Source of the DNA: Candidatus Hodarchaeota archaeon
GTDB lineage: Archaea; Asgardarchaeota; Heimdallarchaeia; Hodarchaeales; YT1-039
Assembly (NCBI GenBank): GCA_016840025.1
Contig: JAEOTF010000479.1
Location: forward strand, 19,586-83,585
Reading direction: 5' to 3'
DNA: 64,000 bases
Of the stretch, positions 1 to 9,447 are shown piece by piece. The position numbers and the translations under genes were made by a program. Position 1 is the stretch's first letter, and every line of letters begins with the position of its first letter. Below the pieces are notes generated by a model. It was not told the DNA's origin. It ran no database searches and saw only the letters and a list, made by a program, of their open reading frames with translations.

Positions 1-2847
1 CACCTCTAATTTCTCTGGTTCAGTTATATTAAGGCTAGTCTGCATAGAATTAGTAACATACGCTTCTGTAAGGGAGGGAGATGATCTTAGAAATGCTTTT
101 ACTGAATCAGTTATGTCCTCTGACACACCTAAAGTAGGTTCATAACAAATATCTCCTTCATAGAAAGCGAAAAGAGTCATGCTTGTTGAGATTATCGTTT
201 GTGCTAGACTCTCACTTAAATCAAAAGTTGCTACACCCCATTCATCTGTAGAAGCATTTAAAATTTCATCTAAAATAATGTAGATGATTGCATTCGAAAT
301 GGGGTAAGATTCTTGATCAATAAGGGATACACGTATTTGTATTGTTTGGGATACTATATTGAAAGCAGTTTTTAGCTTTAAACGAGTTCTATCTTTTATA
401 ATCAATGAGCAGGGAGATACCTCAACCGAACCAATAGTTGGGTTGCGCCCAACAAGCTTTGCAGTTAAATTATAAGTTCCTGCAGGTATATAATGAGAGT
501 TATTGCCAATTTCATAGACATTTAAGGAGATATTAAATTTATGAACGTGCGTACTAGAAGATCCATTGAATAGAATGGTACTTAGAAATATATCTTCTGC
601 CCAGAGTTCAACCAGTCCTACCAACGAGGAAGGGGGATTATCATAACTACTCTGTAATGCAGTTATAAGAACTTCAACTTCTTGCCCTCGTCGATAATAA
701 CCAGTTGAATTTAGATCTACAAGCTCAAGCTCAATACGGGCTGTTTTTGTAGCTATATTAATATAAATTGTCTCAAACAAGTCTACAACATATCTCGAAT
801 CATTGATAGAAACAGAAAGACTATGTTGTCCTTCATTTTTTGGAATCCAACTTTCTATAACACTACCTAATTCATTAGATTGGGTAAGTGTTTCCAAAAC
901 TATTTCATTTGTGGAATTTCTAATCTGAAGTGATAATATAACGCCTTCAACAGGTTGTTCACTATAACGAGGATCATCATCTACAAGAGAAACTGCAATT
1001 TCTATTTTAACTGTATCCTCTACGGTTGCTTGAAAAAGCTCTTCATTATCAGTGAATTCTTGGTCATTTAAGAAGACTTCCAAAGAAATAGGTTGGGGGA
1101 GCACATTTAATGTCTTTAATATTGTTAGATTACCTATGACTGGAACTTCATAGCGAAGTTCAAGAGGATAGATCCTTGGAGCAAAGACGATAGGTTCTGT
1201 AATTAATATAAAAGTCCCATTACCGTCTGTAACAGTACTGGTTACTTCTTCCATAGTTTCATTCCATATTCGGCAGTAAATCGTAATACCTTCTACACTG
1301 CCATTTGAAATCAAACTTCCTTCAATCTCGGCTACATGACCATAATAAATAGGGTCTATCTCTATTTCAGAAAAGGAAATATGTTCAATCGCATACTCAA
1401 GTTTTGATGTCGAAATTGCACTTTTATATTGAAGATTTTCTTTGAACAAGACTAAGATATCTGTTAGAAGCGGTACCGCATCTTTTTGCATGAGATAGGT
1501 TGCTTTTCCATCTATTCCTGTCTTATTGGTTCCAATCAAGTGCCATGGGTCTACATCCCCTAACTCATGATCGCGGTAATAGAAAATTAATTCTAAATCT
1601 CTTAAAGGAGAATAATCATTGTCATATAAATAAGCAACAATGTCAAAATAGTCTTCTGAAATTGTTTCCGCTAATGGGAGATATATCTGAGTATTTTCCT
1701 TAAAAACAATAAGGGTATTTTGATCTTGATTGGCTGCATAGCTATCTGACCCCTCAAACTCAACTGTGATATTATGGATCCCGGGATGCATCCAAAGTGG
1801 AGTAGTAAGAGTAGCAAGTCCATTTTCATTCGTTATTGCTGTACCAAGATATTCCAATACCCCATCAGGGGTCATCAATGAAAAAATCAGAGGCGCTTCA
1901 GAAATAGGATCGCCTGAAACCGACTTAAGGTTAGCTTGGATATTAACATCATCTGAATAAGCGCCTGTTGCTGGAAAAACATTCACAGTTGTAAGTAATA
2001 TTTGAATACTCAATAATCCTCGTCCAATTACTCTGCTAGAACGATAATTATCGTTTTCCTTATGATGCCAAACATTAATCGTATAATCGCCAGGTTTTAG
2101 ATGGCTTGGAATTTCTAAATCTATAATCCCTTCCGAATTAATAATAAAATCACATTGAGAATAACAATTTCCTTGACCAATAACATCAATTGAAATTCTG
2201 TCACTATCTTGCCAATTCAGGCTTTCTTTTTCAATTTTTATGGGGATTGGTCTACTAAATCCATAGAAAAAACTTCTATTAGGTACATAAGCGATTACTT
2301 GGGGTGATGGCTTTGGTAAAATTGTTAGACCATTTTGATCATATGTCTCTTTAGATGTTCCCATGAAGCGAGCATCGCCATAAAATTCAGCTTTAAGGGC
2401 ATAAGATCCAGGAAGTAGATGAATATCTGTTTTTACAGTTGCTATTCCTTGCGTATCCGTTATTGCGGAACCGAGAAGATCCCACTCAATGGGTGAAGAG
2501 TTTGATTTGCTAACAAAGAACGAAACAGACGCATCTTCTATTCTGTCTCCATTTGATTTGTTTGTTAAAACAGCACTGAACCATCCTTTTTCCCCCTGGT
2601 GCATCTCAACTGGAATTATGTCTATGCTCGTAGTTTTCGGGGAGAAGGAAAGAAGATCTAAATCATCTTCTTGTTCGGGATTTTTTTCAAGCATATTTAA
2701 CAAAAGGTCTTTATTATCATCTGAAGCGGATAGGAGTTGGAATTTAAAGATCTCAGAGATGAATGAAGCATGTGCAAAAGTAGCTATCAAAAAAATGCCC
2801 ATAATTAGGAAAGAATAAACAAATTTTAAACGATACTTCGTCACCAT
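1..2847 (-). CDS. Giant Ig-like-repeat surface protein (N-terminal part, runs off window)
   Basis: My own reading of the minus strand gives 949 uninterrupted codons from an ATG at 2847 to the window edge, so the C-terminus is missing. AAGGAGA lies about nine bases before the ATG. Residues about 8-28 form a signal peptide or N-terminal membrane segment (FVYSFLIMGIFLIATFAHAS). The rest is a chain of roughly 100-residue beta-rich Ig-like modules. These carry recurrent 'D..G.A....' turns and phrases such as PGSYALKAEF or PAGTYNLTAKL, typical of archaeal adhesin-like proteins. Many N-x-S/T sequons suggest export and glycosylation. It resembles the 1775-aa protein at 41767-47094 in style. Its binding target is unknown. 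Confidence 0.85.
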   Translation of the reverse strand, partial: MVTKYRLKFVYSFLIMGIFLIATFAHASFISEIFKFQLLSASDDNKDLLLNMLEKNPEQEDDLDLLSFSPKTTSIDIIPVEMHQGEKGWFSAVLTNKSNGDRIEDASVSFFVSKSNSSPIEWDLLGSAITDTQGIATVKTDIHLLPGSYALKAEFYGDARFMGTSKETYDQNGLTILPKPSPQVIAYVPNRSFFYGFSRPIPIKIEKESLNWQDSDRISIDVIGQGNCYSQCDFIINSEGIIDLEIPSHLKPGDYTINVWHHKENDNYRSSRVIGRGLLSIQILLTTVNVFPATGAYSDDVNIQANLKSVSGDPISEAPLIFSLMTPDGVLEYLGTAITNENGLATLTTPLWMHPGIHNITVEFEGSDSYAANQDQNTLIVFKENTQIYLPLAETISEDYFDIVAYLYDNDYSPLRDLELIFYYRDHELGDVDPWHLIGTNKTGIDGKATYLMQKDAVPLLTDILVLFKENLQYKSAISTSKLEYAIEHISFSEIEIDPIYYGHVAEIEGSLISNGSVEGITIYCRIWNETMEEVTSTVTDGNGTFILITEPIVFAPRIYPLELRYEVPVIGNLTILKTLNVLPQPISLEVFLNDQEFTDNEELFQATVEDTVKIEIAVSLVDDDPRYSEQPVEGVILSLQIRNSTNEIVLETLTQSNELGSVIESWIPKNEGQHSLSVSINDSRYVVDLFETIYINIATKTARIELELVDLNSTGYYRRGQEVEVLITALQSSYDNPPSSLVGLVELWAEDIFLSTILFNGSSSTHVHKFNISLNVYEIGNNSHYIPAGTYNLTAKLVGRNPTIGSVEVSPCSLIIKDRTRLKLKTAFNIVSQTIQIRVSLIDQESYPISNAIIYIILDEILNASTDEWGVATFDLSESLAQTIISTSMTLFAFYEGDICYEPTLGVSEDITDSVKAFLRSSPSLTEAYVTNSMQTSLNITEPEKLEV

Positions 2848-3368
2848 AGTCAAATTCTCCTTAGCCCTATGCTAAGAATAAATATTCCAAACCTGATTTC
2901 CTGAATCAAAATCATATACCCCTACAAGATGAACCATCACATAATCCATTGAAATTGAAAATTTTTCTTAAAGAATCAACTGGGTTCAACGCCAGCTGGA
3001 ATCTCAGTTTTAATTTGCCCCTGTCTCTCAATTCTCGATCATAAGGTCTTTTTAAAGAATTGAAACTGTGAGTAACAGTAAGTGGTTAGATTTGCAAGTT
3101 GTTAATTATGTTAAGTATAGAAACTGCAAAATCATTGTTCTGAATGAGGGGATACGTACTGAATAATAGCGAAATTTACTTACTTAAGAATTTGTTCATT
3201 AATTTTATTAAGAAATTAAGCACATTTGAGCTCCTTAAAACATAAGTCATGAATTTAGCTGGAAATATTCACTTGAGGAGAGCACCAAGCTTTCAGGTAA
3301 CCATGAGAAATGACGCTTATTATATGTAATGAGAATTGTTCCTTTTTCCTTGCAGATTGTACCCCCTC
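2848..3368. other. Intergenic region, no gene seen
   Basis: These 521 AT-rich bases separate two minus-strand giant genes. The left part must hold the promoter of the gene starting at 2847. No open frame longer than about 26 codons with a plausible start was found, and no 3'-end stub of the giant family was seen here. Confidence 0.6.
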
Positions 3369-6300
3369 TTACTTTTTGTACCGTTTAAGAATCAATTCTG
3401 TGGTTTTCTGGGTGAACTCAACTTTCTCATCTACGGATTTAGTCATGAACTCCGGGAAACGCGTGAGTTTAGCACTTACTTCACGTTGAATAGCTTCTTG
3501 TTCTGTAGGATCATCCGCTGCTGTTTGTAGTGCTTCTTGTCCCAATTTTTCTTCGAGTTCTGGTGCAAGAGCGCGGGCACAATAGCGGTGCCCGAACACC
3601 GCTTTACGAGCAACAAGAGTTTTAACTTTGTTTAATGACCTGGTTACTTGTCGGCGCGTCCTAGGAATCGCTCCAATAACCATTAAACAAATTATTAATG
3701 CTACTAATACGAGTAATACCACGGCATAATCGTCCAAGAACTTTTCCAGCCCTTCTTTCGACCCCTCCGCAATATTGACCCCAAAAGTCGCGAGAATGAC
3801 CCCTTCATGTTTGGCTACGATTTCATACAATCCAAGTGTAGCAAAAAAATAACTGAAACTCGCTCTGCCGTCCGATCCAGTGAGGGTGCTGTTTTGGAAG
3901 GCTTCATTGATATACCAATCTACTTGAGCTCCAATCACGGGGATGCCATTGTTCAAAACTACGCTTAAAGCTCGGTGAAGGGTGGAAGTGTTGGAGAGCA
4001 CATAAATGGTAAATTCCAACGCTTGTCCAACCGTTCCATTAACTGTCGATGGACCAGTACAACTTGCAAAATATCCCGCGGTCACAGTTACCCAAATTTC
4101 GCCCCAACTGGCGTCATTGTAATAGAATGCTACCCGATAAGTACCAGAATTAACAAATGGATAGGAGAAATAGAGATAGCCACTCGTATCACTAAATTGG
4201 GAATCAACCTGCGTGCCATTCACAAGTAACCCCACACGTGCCCCTGCCATTGCAATGGGCGGGGTTTCATTGAAATAGATCCACCCGACAAATGATACAG
4301 GATGCCCGATCACTGTCTCCGTCATGGTCGTGGTGGGACTAATAACGGTCACTACTGGGGAAGAACTCACTACATAAATAATTAATTCAACAACAGAATC
4401 ATTAACAGCTAATTCCATCCCATCTTTTAGCACAGTCACTGTGATGATCCTCGCTGTCAGAAATAGTTGTGTCGTATTCAACCAACCATTGCTATCGGTC
4501 TTGATGGAAGGTAAGGATATATCATTCAACTTATACACTAAATCTACACCTGGCACAGGCGTACCCTCACCGTCGACTAGTTGTCCATGAATGGTATAAT
4601 TATCGCCTAAAATAAGCCAAAGAGTCGTAGTTTTATTAGCGACACCGTTGAACCAAAACTCCAAGTCTGTTGTAGGGAGATAAATATCAGCCTGTACCCC
4701 GCGAGCAGGTATTTTAGCCTCCACATGATGGGTACCAGCGCTAGTGAGCTGAAGGAGCCAAGTACTATGTCCTGTAGCATTCGTTACAGTTGTGTTTAGT
4801 AAAGTATCATCCAACCACCAGTTAACTTCTATACCCTCAACTGGGACACTGGTATTTGTTTCAACTCGGACGGAAAGTAAAATAATATCATAAAGCAAAG
4901 CATTTTGATTAGGGGTTACATCTGTAAACTGGAGAGTTAGTTCTGTTACGGTAAGAAAGGTGGTGTATGTCGTGGGATAACCAACTTTTGCAGTCACGGT
5001 GATGGTGATATTCCACACACCAATTGTAGAATAATTAGCGAAACCACTGATCAATCCTGAGGTAGAATTAATAGTTAACCAAGTTGTACTATTACCAGAA
5101 ATTGTCCACGTTAGGTTACTGGGATAGGCAATAGACGCGTTAAAATCATATTGGAAAAATGTTGCTTCCGGAGTTTTCAAATTGGTTGGCTGAGTGGTGA
5201 GTTCGGGAGCAATATCCATGATTTCAACAATAAGAAATGTTGTATAATTTGCATGTTCCCCTGTCTCCACTTCTACGATAACGGTTATGTTCCATACACC
5301 GATATGAGAGTGGTTCGCGAAACCACTAATCTCCCCTGAAGATGAATTGATAACCAACCACGTTGTACCATTACCTGTGAAGATCCAGGTGAAATTTTCC
5401 GAAAGGGGGAATGTCGCATTGAAATCATAATGGAATATTGTTTCTTCTGTGACATTAAAACCTAGAGGAGTTGTGGTTATTATGATTGAAAAATGAATAA
5501 TAACCTCTGTATAATTTGTTGGGGCATCCATAGGGCTTACCACCTTATTATCTGCCACATCAGAGGCCTCTACATAATAAAAAAGTGTTGTATTTCCAGG
5601 AAAGGGGCCTATGGTCGCTTGATACGGTGTACCGGTCATAGGAATTGTATACCAAGCACTATCATTGATCTTGTCACTCTCATTGTTCTTATAGTATAGA
5701 ATTACCGATCTTACGCCTAAATTATCAGTCACATTTGCAGTAATAGTCACATTATCCTGATCTGTTACATAAACAGAGGGAGATTGGTTTACTGAGGAAA
5801 TTATAGGGCAAATATCATCAGTAGTGGAATTCAATTTCATTACGAACGCCTCATTACCCCCTTTTGTCTCATTTTGGATTGCATTATAGGTGGGGAAATC
5901 CGTTGAACTAGTTGATCCGGTAATGTAGCTATTTCCTGCAGCATCAACAGCAATTCCGTTCCCATAATCGGCTCCTGAACCCCCGAGAAATGTACTAAAT
6001 ACGAGGCTATTTCCAGTCATATTTAATTGTGTAACAAAGGCGTCCCTAGTTCCACTCAATGTAGAGTTGTAAGCATTCAGGGTGGGAAAGTTAGCGGAAT
6101 CGGTGTACCCTGTAATGTATACATTTCCTGCGTAATCGACAGCAATTTCGTTCCCATAATCATCATCTGAGCCCCCAAGAAATGTACTAAATACGAGGCT
6201 GTTCCCAGTTGCATTCAATTTTATAACAAAAGCGTCTTCGCTATAATTTTCCCCGTATGTATCGTTATAGGCATTGAGAGTTGGAAAATCATCGGATCTG

Positions 6301-7985
6301 GTCCATCCCGTAATATAGCAGTTTCCTGTGTCATCTATGGCAAGATCATACCCACTCTCCCATTCTGAGCCCCCAAGAAATGTACTAAATACTAGCCCAT
6401 TCCCAGTTGCATTCACTTTCGTCACAAAACCATCTCCTCCACCGCCAAATGTATCATTATAGGCGTTCAAGGTGGGAAAATTAGAAGATTGTGTTTCTCC
6501 AGTAACATATGCATTCCCTATATTATCTACGGCAACTCCGAATACAATATCTTTTTCAGAACCGCCTAAAAATGTACTATACACGAGTCCATTCCCAGTT
6601 GCGTTGAATTTCGTCAGAAAACCTTCCTTACTTCCATTTCCTGTATCATTGAAACCATTGCGGGTAGGAAAATTTGTAGAATAAGTATCTCCAACAATAT
6701 ATGCATTACCTGAATTATCGACTGCTATTGATTTTACACCATCATACGCATTTCCGCCAAAATAGGAACTGTATACTAAACTTCCATTTCCACTTAATTT
6801 GCTAATAAAAATATCAATATTACCTCCGCCAAATGAATCATTATAGGGATTTTGGGTCGGAAAATCTAATGAGTTAGTACTTCCAGTAACGTAACAATTA
6901 CCATCAGTATCTACAGCAATTGCATACCCCGACTCGTATACTGAGCCCCCTAAATACGTACTGTATACGAAATCATCCCCAGCTGCATTCAATTTCGTCA
7001 CAAAAACGTCTTGATTTGCTAAACTACTTTGGTTGGCATTATGGGTCGGAAAATCTATTGAAGTGGTTGTTCCAGCAATATAGCTGTTTCCATCGCTATC
7101 TATAGCAATGGCATCCGCACTATCTAATCCTGAGCCCCCAAGATAGGTACTAAAATAGAACCAAAGTGGATCAATAATAAGAGGTTGGTTAGGGTCATAT
7201 CCCATAACGTGAAAGCCATAACTCTTGGAGAGGGAATCTTTTGAAGCAAAATAAGCTGTAACTGGCGTTCTATCTGCTTGAAAGACCCGTAGACAGGTAT
7301 CTTGAAAATTATATGCTTGTATGGTATTTTGGGCAGTTATTGTCACTGTTTGAGGCTGCACATCCAACGTTACTGGTCCATTCACCTTCACAATAATTTG
7401 AGACGGATTCCCACTTGGACGCACAATAAACTCATATTTCAACCCCTCCGTAGTCATGTAATACCGCATGTCAATCTGCGGGTATAACTCAAAGAACCAG
7501 ACCTCATCCCAGCTGGGGACATTCGTCAGGTGAAGATCTCCATAATAATAATTTTTCGGGTGACTTATCTTGCCTTTTCCTACGGGAGTGACTGGATTGG
7601 CTTCAGGGAACGTCAATGAAAAACTAAAATCCGATGTATTGTTTCGGGGAGTGCTTACAAACGTAATCTTGGACGTTCCGAACCCTACACTCATCTCTGA
7701 AGATGAATAATAATACTGGATATCGTTATCACTTAATTGGCCCTGATTCTGGATAAATCCTGAAAAAGGGAGTTTTTTAGGTGGTTCCAACGGTAATTTA
7801 GGATTAATCCTCTCCGTCTTCGGCATAATTCCTTGTTCGAGTTTCTGTACTTCTTGGGAAGATATTTCTTCTGTATTTCTCAGAAGAAAGATGGGAACAA
7901 GGTTTCCTACTAGAAGAAGAATGAGCACTAAGAAAGCTGATGTTGGATAAGAATATTTTAAGAAATTCCTTGAAAAACGATTCAT
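3369..7985 (-). CDS. Giant SBBP beta-propeller surface protein, copy 1
   Basis: This 1538-aa protein starts with a signal or anchor segment (about residues 15-35). A domain beginning FSGFIQNQGQ follows, the 'ENKGQ' domain that commonly precedes SBBP repeats. Then come seven SBBP repeats (core STYLGGS...D..GN.YI.G.T....FPT), enough for one seven-bladed propeller. After them are an Ig/FN3-like module, two putative-Ig (He_PIG-like) repeats and further Ig-like stalk domains. A transmembrane helix lies near residues 1424-1444, before a basic cytoplasmic tail of about 95 residues ending LILKRYKK. The start follows ATGAGGGG. Orientation is head outside, tail inside. It is paralogous to 10027-14667, 14809-19446 and 28186-32892. 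The ligand is unknown. Confidence 0.92.
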   Translation of the reverse strand: MNRFSRNFLKYSYPTSAFLVLILLLVGNLVPIFLLRNTEEISSQEVQKLEQGIMPKTERINPKLPLEPPKKLPFSGFIQNQGQLSDNDIQYYYSSSEMSVGFGTSKITFVSTPRNNTSDFSFSLTFPEANPVTPVGKGKISHPKNYYYGDLHLTNVPSWDEVWFFELYPQIDMRYYMTTEGLKYEFIVRPSGNPSQIIVKVNGPVTLDVQPQTVTITAQNTIQAYNFQDTCLRVFQADRTPVTAYFASKDSLSKSYGFHVMGYDPNQPLIIDPLWFYFSTYLGGSGLDSADAIAIDSDGNSYIAGTTTSIDFPTHNANQSSLANQDVFVTKLNAAGDDFVYSTYLGGSVYESGYAIAVDTDGNCYVTGSTNSLDFPTQNPYNDSFGGGNIDIFISKLSGNGSLVYSSYFGGNAYDGVKSIAVDNSGNAYIVGDTYSTNFPTRNGFNDTGNGSKEGFLTKFNATGNGLVYSTFLGGSEKDIVFGVAVDNIGNAYVTGETQSSNFPTLNAYNDTFGGGGDGFVTKVNATGNGLVFSTFLGGSEWESGYDLAIDDTGNCYITGWTRSDDFPTLNAYNDTYGENYSEDAFVIKLNATGNSLVFSTFLGGSDDDYGNEIAVDYAGNVYITGYTDSANFPTLNAYNSTLSGTRDAFVTQLNMTGNSLVFSTFLGGSGADYGNGIAVDAAGNSYITGSTSSTDFPTYNAIQNETKGGNEAFVMKLNSTTDDICPIISSVNQSPSVYVTDQDNVTITANVTDNLGVRSVILYYKNNESDKINDSAWYTIPMTGTPYQATIGPFPGNTTLFYYVEASDVADNKVVSPMDAPTNYTEVIIHFSIIITTTPLGFNVTEETIFHYDFNATFPLSENFTWIFTGNGTTWLVINSSSGEISGFANHSHIGVWNITVIVEVETGEHANYTTFLIVEIMDIAPELTTQPTNLKTPEATFFQYDFNASIAYPSNLTWTISGNSTTWLTINSTSGLISGFANYSTIGVWNITITVTAKVGYPTTYTTFLTVTELTLQFTDVTPNQNALLYDIILLSVRVETNTSVPVEGIEVNWWLDDTLLNTTVTNATGHSTWLLQLTSAGTHHVEAKIPARGVQADIYLPTTDLEFWFNGVANKTTTLWLILGDNYTIHGQLVDGEGTPVPGVDLVYKLNDISLPSIKTDSNGWLNTTQLFLTARIITVTVLKDGMELAVNDSVVELIIYVVSSSPVVTVISPTTTMTETVIGHPVSFVGWIYFNETPPIAMAGARVGLLVNGTQVDSQFSDTSGYLYFSYPFVNSGTYRVAFYYNDASWGEIWVTVTAGYFASCTGPSTVNGTVGQALEFTIYVLSNTSTLHRALSVVLNNGIPVIGAQVDWYINEAFQNSTLTGSDGRASFSYFFATLGLYEIVAKHEGVILATFGVNIAEGSKEGLEKFLDDYAVVLLVLVALIICLMVIGAIPRTRRQVTRSLNKVKTLVARKAVFGHRYCARALAPELEEKLGQEALQTAADDPTEQEAIQREVSAKLTRFPEFMTKSVDEKVEFTQKTTELILKRYKK

Positions 7986-8048
7986 TTTAACCCCTCATAA
8001 GTAAAATTAAGAAGGTTGAGATTAAATTGTTAAGTATAACATTTACTT

Positions 8049-8061
8049 TATTAATCAATCT
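8049..8061 (-). promoter_or_regulatory. Conserved upstream motif of SBBP copy 1
   Basis: The plus-strand sequence TATTAATCAATCT (minus strand AGATTGATTAATA) begins 64 bases upstream of the ATG at 7985. Near-identical 13-mers lie 61 and 63 bases upstream of the next two paralogs, although the flanks of copy 1 are otherwise diverged. The spacing would suit a TATA-like element with a leader of about 35 bases that includes the GAGGGG-type ribosome site. This is inferred from position and conservation only. Confidence 0.45.
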
Positions 8062-8129
8062 ATACTGTTGATATCGAACAAGAAGTGAATATTATCCGAA
8101 TTTATAAGAAATGGTCGTGATTCTGAGTG

Positions 8130-8576
8130 CTAAACCTTTACCTCAAAAATTTTAATCTCAGGCAACCTTTTCCAGTCCTGATCATTTGTCATTATCCTGC
8201 TGATTTTTTCCTTCTTCATTGTCCAGTATATCAATACATCTCCAATATCTAGGTCATATTGATCCATTACTGAATATAATTGATCAATTTCGTCAGTGGA
8301 AAGATTTGTTCGTACGATAAACACTTCTAACTCCATTAAAAGTAAGGGGAACCGTTTTTTAAGACTTTGACAGAGTTTTTCCCTTTCATTTTTCTTTTGT
8401 TCCTTGGCTAAGTTGATTTCAATATCTAATATCTTGATTATTTCATAAATCACTATTGGATTTATCACAAGGTCATAACCTAAAGAGAGGGCATAATAAA
8501 AATCCTTTTTTGACCTGAACCAACAATTCGAATCAATAAAAACCCTTTTTTCGTGTTGTTGATCAGTATTACTCAT
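8130..8576 (-). CDS. PIN-domain ribonuclease toxin (VapC-like)
   Basis: This 148-aa protein has the PIN-fold acidic residues. The first Asp is in VFIDSNCW (about residue 15), a Glu is in IVIYEII, and a DIGDVLIYW segment and a C-terminal TNDQDW Asp follow. PIN toxins cleave RNA using Mg2+ held by these acids. The start overlaps the stop of the AbrB-like gene (8569-8880) by eight bases, giving translational coupling and the usual antitoxin-toxin order. It is longer than a minimal VapC, with a Lys/Glu-rich insert after the Glu motif. The cellular target is not predictable. Confidence 0.8.
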   Translation of the reverse strand: MSNTDQQHEKRVFIDSNCWFRSKKDFYYALSLGYDLVINPIVIYEIIKILDIEINLAKEQKKNEREKLCQSLKKRFPLLLMELEVFIVRTNLSTDEIDQLYSVMDQYDLDIGDVLIYWTMKKEKISRIMTNDQDWKRLPEIKIFEVKV

Positions 8577-8880
8577 TCAGGAGTTCCCCACTCTTCTTTA
8601 TCTTTCGTGATATATCTTCGCCAATTAATCTATCCATCTTCTTAGCAGACAACTTTTCTAGGTCTGTTTCTCCAACAATCTCGAACCACTCTTTTAAAGC
8701 TTGTAATTTTGAGGATAATCGTGTTTCTTCAAATTTATGGGCTATTTCTTGTAGGGAGTTCAGATCTTCGCTCAGTATAAAGGTTTTCCCCTTTTTAAGA
8801 AAATAAATTTCATTTTTTCGTTTAATGGGTAAAGAAACTCTCCCTTTGTTATCAACCTTTCTTTTTTCAATCATTGTCAT
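8569..8880 (-). CDS. AbrB/SpoVT-type antitoxin partner
   Basis: This 103-aa protein has an N-terminal swapped-hairpin DNA-binding segment (VDNKGRVSLPIKRK, about residues 9-22) typical of AbrB/MazE/VapB regulators. A charged helical C-terminus follows that would bind the PIN partner. It is the first gene of a two-gene operon with 8130-8576. Two ATGs lie close together (8880 and 8874) with no strong ribosome site, so the message may be nearly leaderless. A perfect inverted repeat at 8915-8948 lies 34 bases upstream and is a candidate autoregulatory operator. Confidence 0.78.
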   Translation of the reverse strand: MTMIEKRKVDNKGRVSLPIKRKNEIYFLKKGKTFILSEDLNSLQEIAHKFEETRLSSKLQALKEWFEIVGETDLEKLSAKKMDRLIGEDISRKIKKSGELLNE

Positions 8881-8914
8881 TGTTTTTCAAAGGAATTATG
8901 TAGATTTATCACTT

Positions 8915-8948
8915 ATAAACATTCCCACGCAGATGTGGGAATGTTTAT
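8915..8948. promoter_or_regulatory. Perfect 14-bp inverted repeat upstream of the AbrB/PIN operon
   Basis: The arms ATAAACATTCCCAC and GTGGGAATGTTTAT match perfectly around a six-base spacer (GCAGAT). The element lies between the 3'-end stub at 8996-9100 and the antitoxin start at 8880. AbrB/VapB dimers bind palindromes in their own promoters, so an operator is the first interpretation. A hairpin terminator for transcription arriving from the stub side is an alternative, but no T-tract follows it. Confidence 0.6.
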
Positions 8949-8995
8949 CTCTAATTACTTGGAGGATAAAACTCGAATTACGATTGAGATTACTA

Positions 8996-9100
8996 TTACT
9001 TTTTGTACCGTTTAAGAATCAATTCCGTGGTTTTCTGGGTGAACTCGACCTTCTCATCCACGGATTTAGTCATGAACACGGGAAACCGGATGAGTTTAAC
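8996..9100 (-). pseudogene. Orphan 3'-end stub of the giant surface-protein family (stub A)
   Basis: On the minus strand this encodes about 34 residues ending in the family C-terminus (FMTKSVDEKVEFTQ then LILKRYKK and TAA). It is very close to the 3' end of 3369-7985, but nothing upstream belongs to the family. Homology starts at the stop codon and fades after the codons for K-L-x-R-F-P. With the 3' end of 10027-14667 it brackets the VapBC-type module at 9199-9937 as direct repeats about 1 kb apart. Confidence 0.85.
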
Positions 9101-9154
9101 ATTGAATTCATGTTTATTAGCTTTTAATATAGCTATCACTATGCAATACCTCAT

Positions 9155-9190
9155 CGTAATACGTAATACTTATTAGTACATATAATAATT
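9155..9190 (+). promoter_or_regulatory. Putative promoter/operator of the second VapBC-type operon
   Basis: A tandem CGTAATACGTAATAC (from 9155) is followed by a TATA-like ACATATAATAATT (9178-9190), just before the ATG at 9199. The closeness implies a very short or absent leader. The tandem repeat may be an operator for the AbrB-type product. This is inferred from sequence only. Confidence 0.35.
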
Positions 9191-9198
9191 AATCAAGC

Positions 9199-9447
9199 AT
9201 GCCAATCCTTACAATCAAAGGTCAACTGACTATTCCCAAAGAAATCCGTGAAAGTCTAGGATTACGACATGGGGATGAAATTGAGTTTATAGAAGAAGAA
9301 GGAAGGGTTTATATTCGAAAAAAAACCACAATTGAAAAGGAAGAAGCGAAGTTTCAGCAATTTAAGGGGCAAATTAAATTATCTACCACTACAGACGACT
9401 TGATTGACGAATTAAGAGGAGAAGACCCCCCTGATAACAGCAATTGA
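9199..9447 (+). CDS. AbrB/VapB-type antitoxin
   Basis: This 82-aa protein opens with a textbook SpoVT/AbrB hairpin (TIKGQLTIPKEIRESLGLRHG, residues about 5-25, then a second strand with VYIRKK). Its C-terminal helix (DDLIDELRGE) matches the toxin-binding tail of VapB proteins. It is the first gene of a plus-strand operon with the PIN gene at 9431-9937, with which it overlaps by 17 bases. The module points opposite to the giant genes and is bracketed by two copies of their 3' end. Confidence 0.87.
   Translation: MPILTIKGQLTIPKEIRESLGLRHGDEIEFIEEEGRVYIRKKTTIEKEEAKFQQFKGQIKLSTTTDDLIDELRGEDPPDNSN

Noticed and set aside
3975..7487. Several plus-strand frames of 60-85 codons inside the first giant gene, and similar ones inside the other giant genes
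   Set aside because: They are antisense shadows of repeat-rich coding sequence, lack ribosome sites and recur at the same relative positions in paralogs because the coding strand is conserved.
8825..9127. Plus-strand frame of 100 codons across stub A
   Set aside because: It runs antisense through the AbrB-like gene start and the stub. The minus-strand reading explains the conservation to the giant-gene end.
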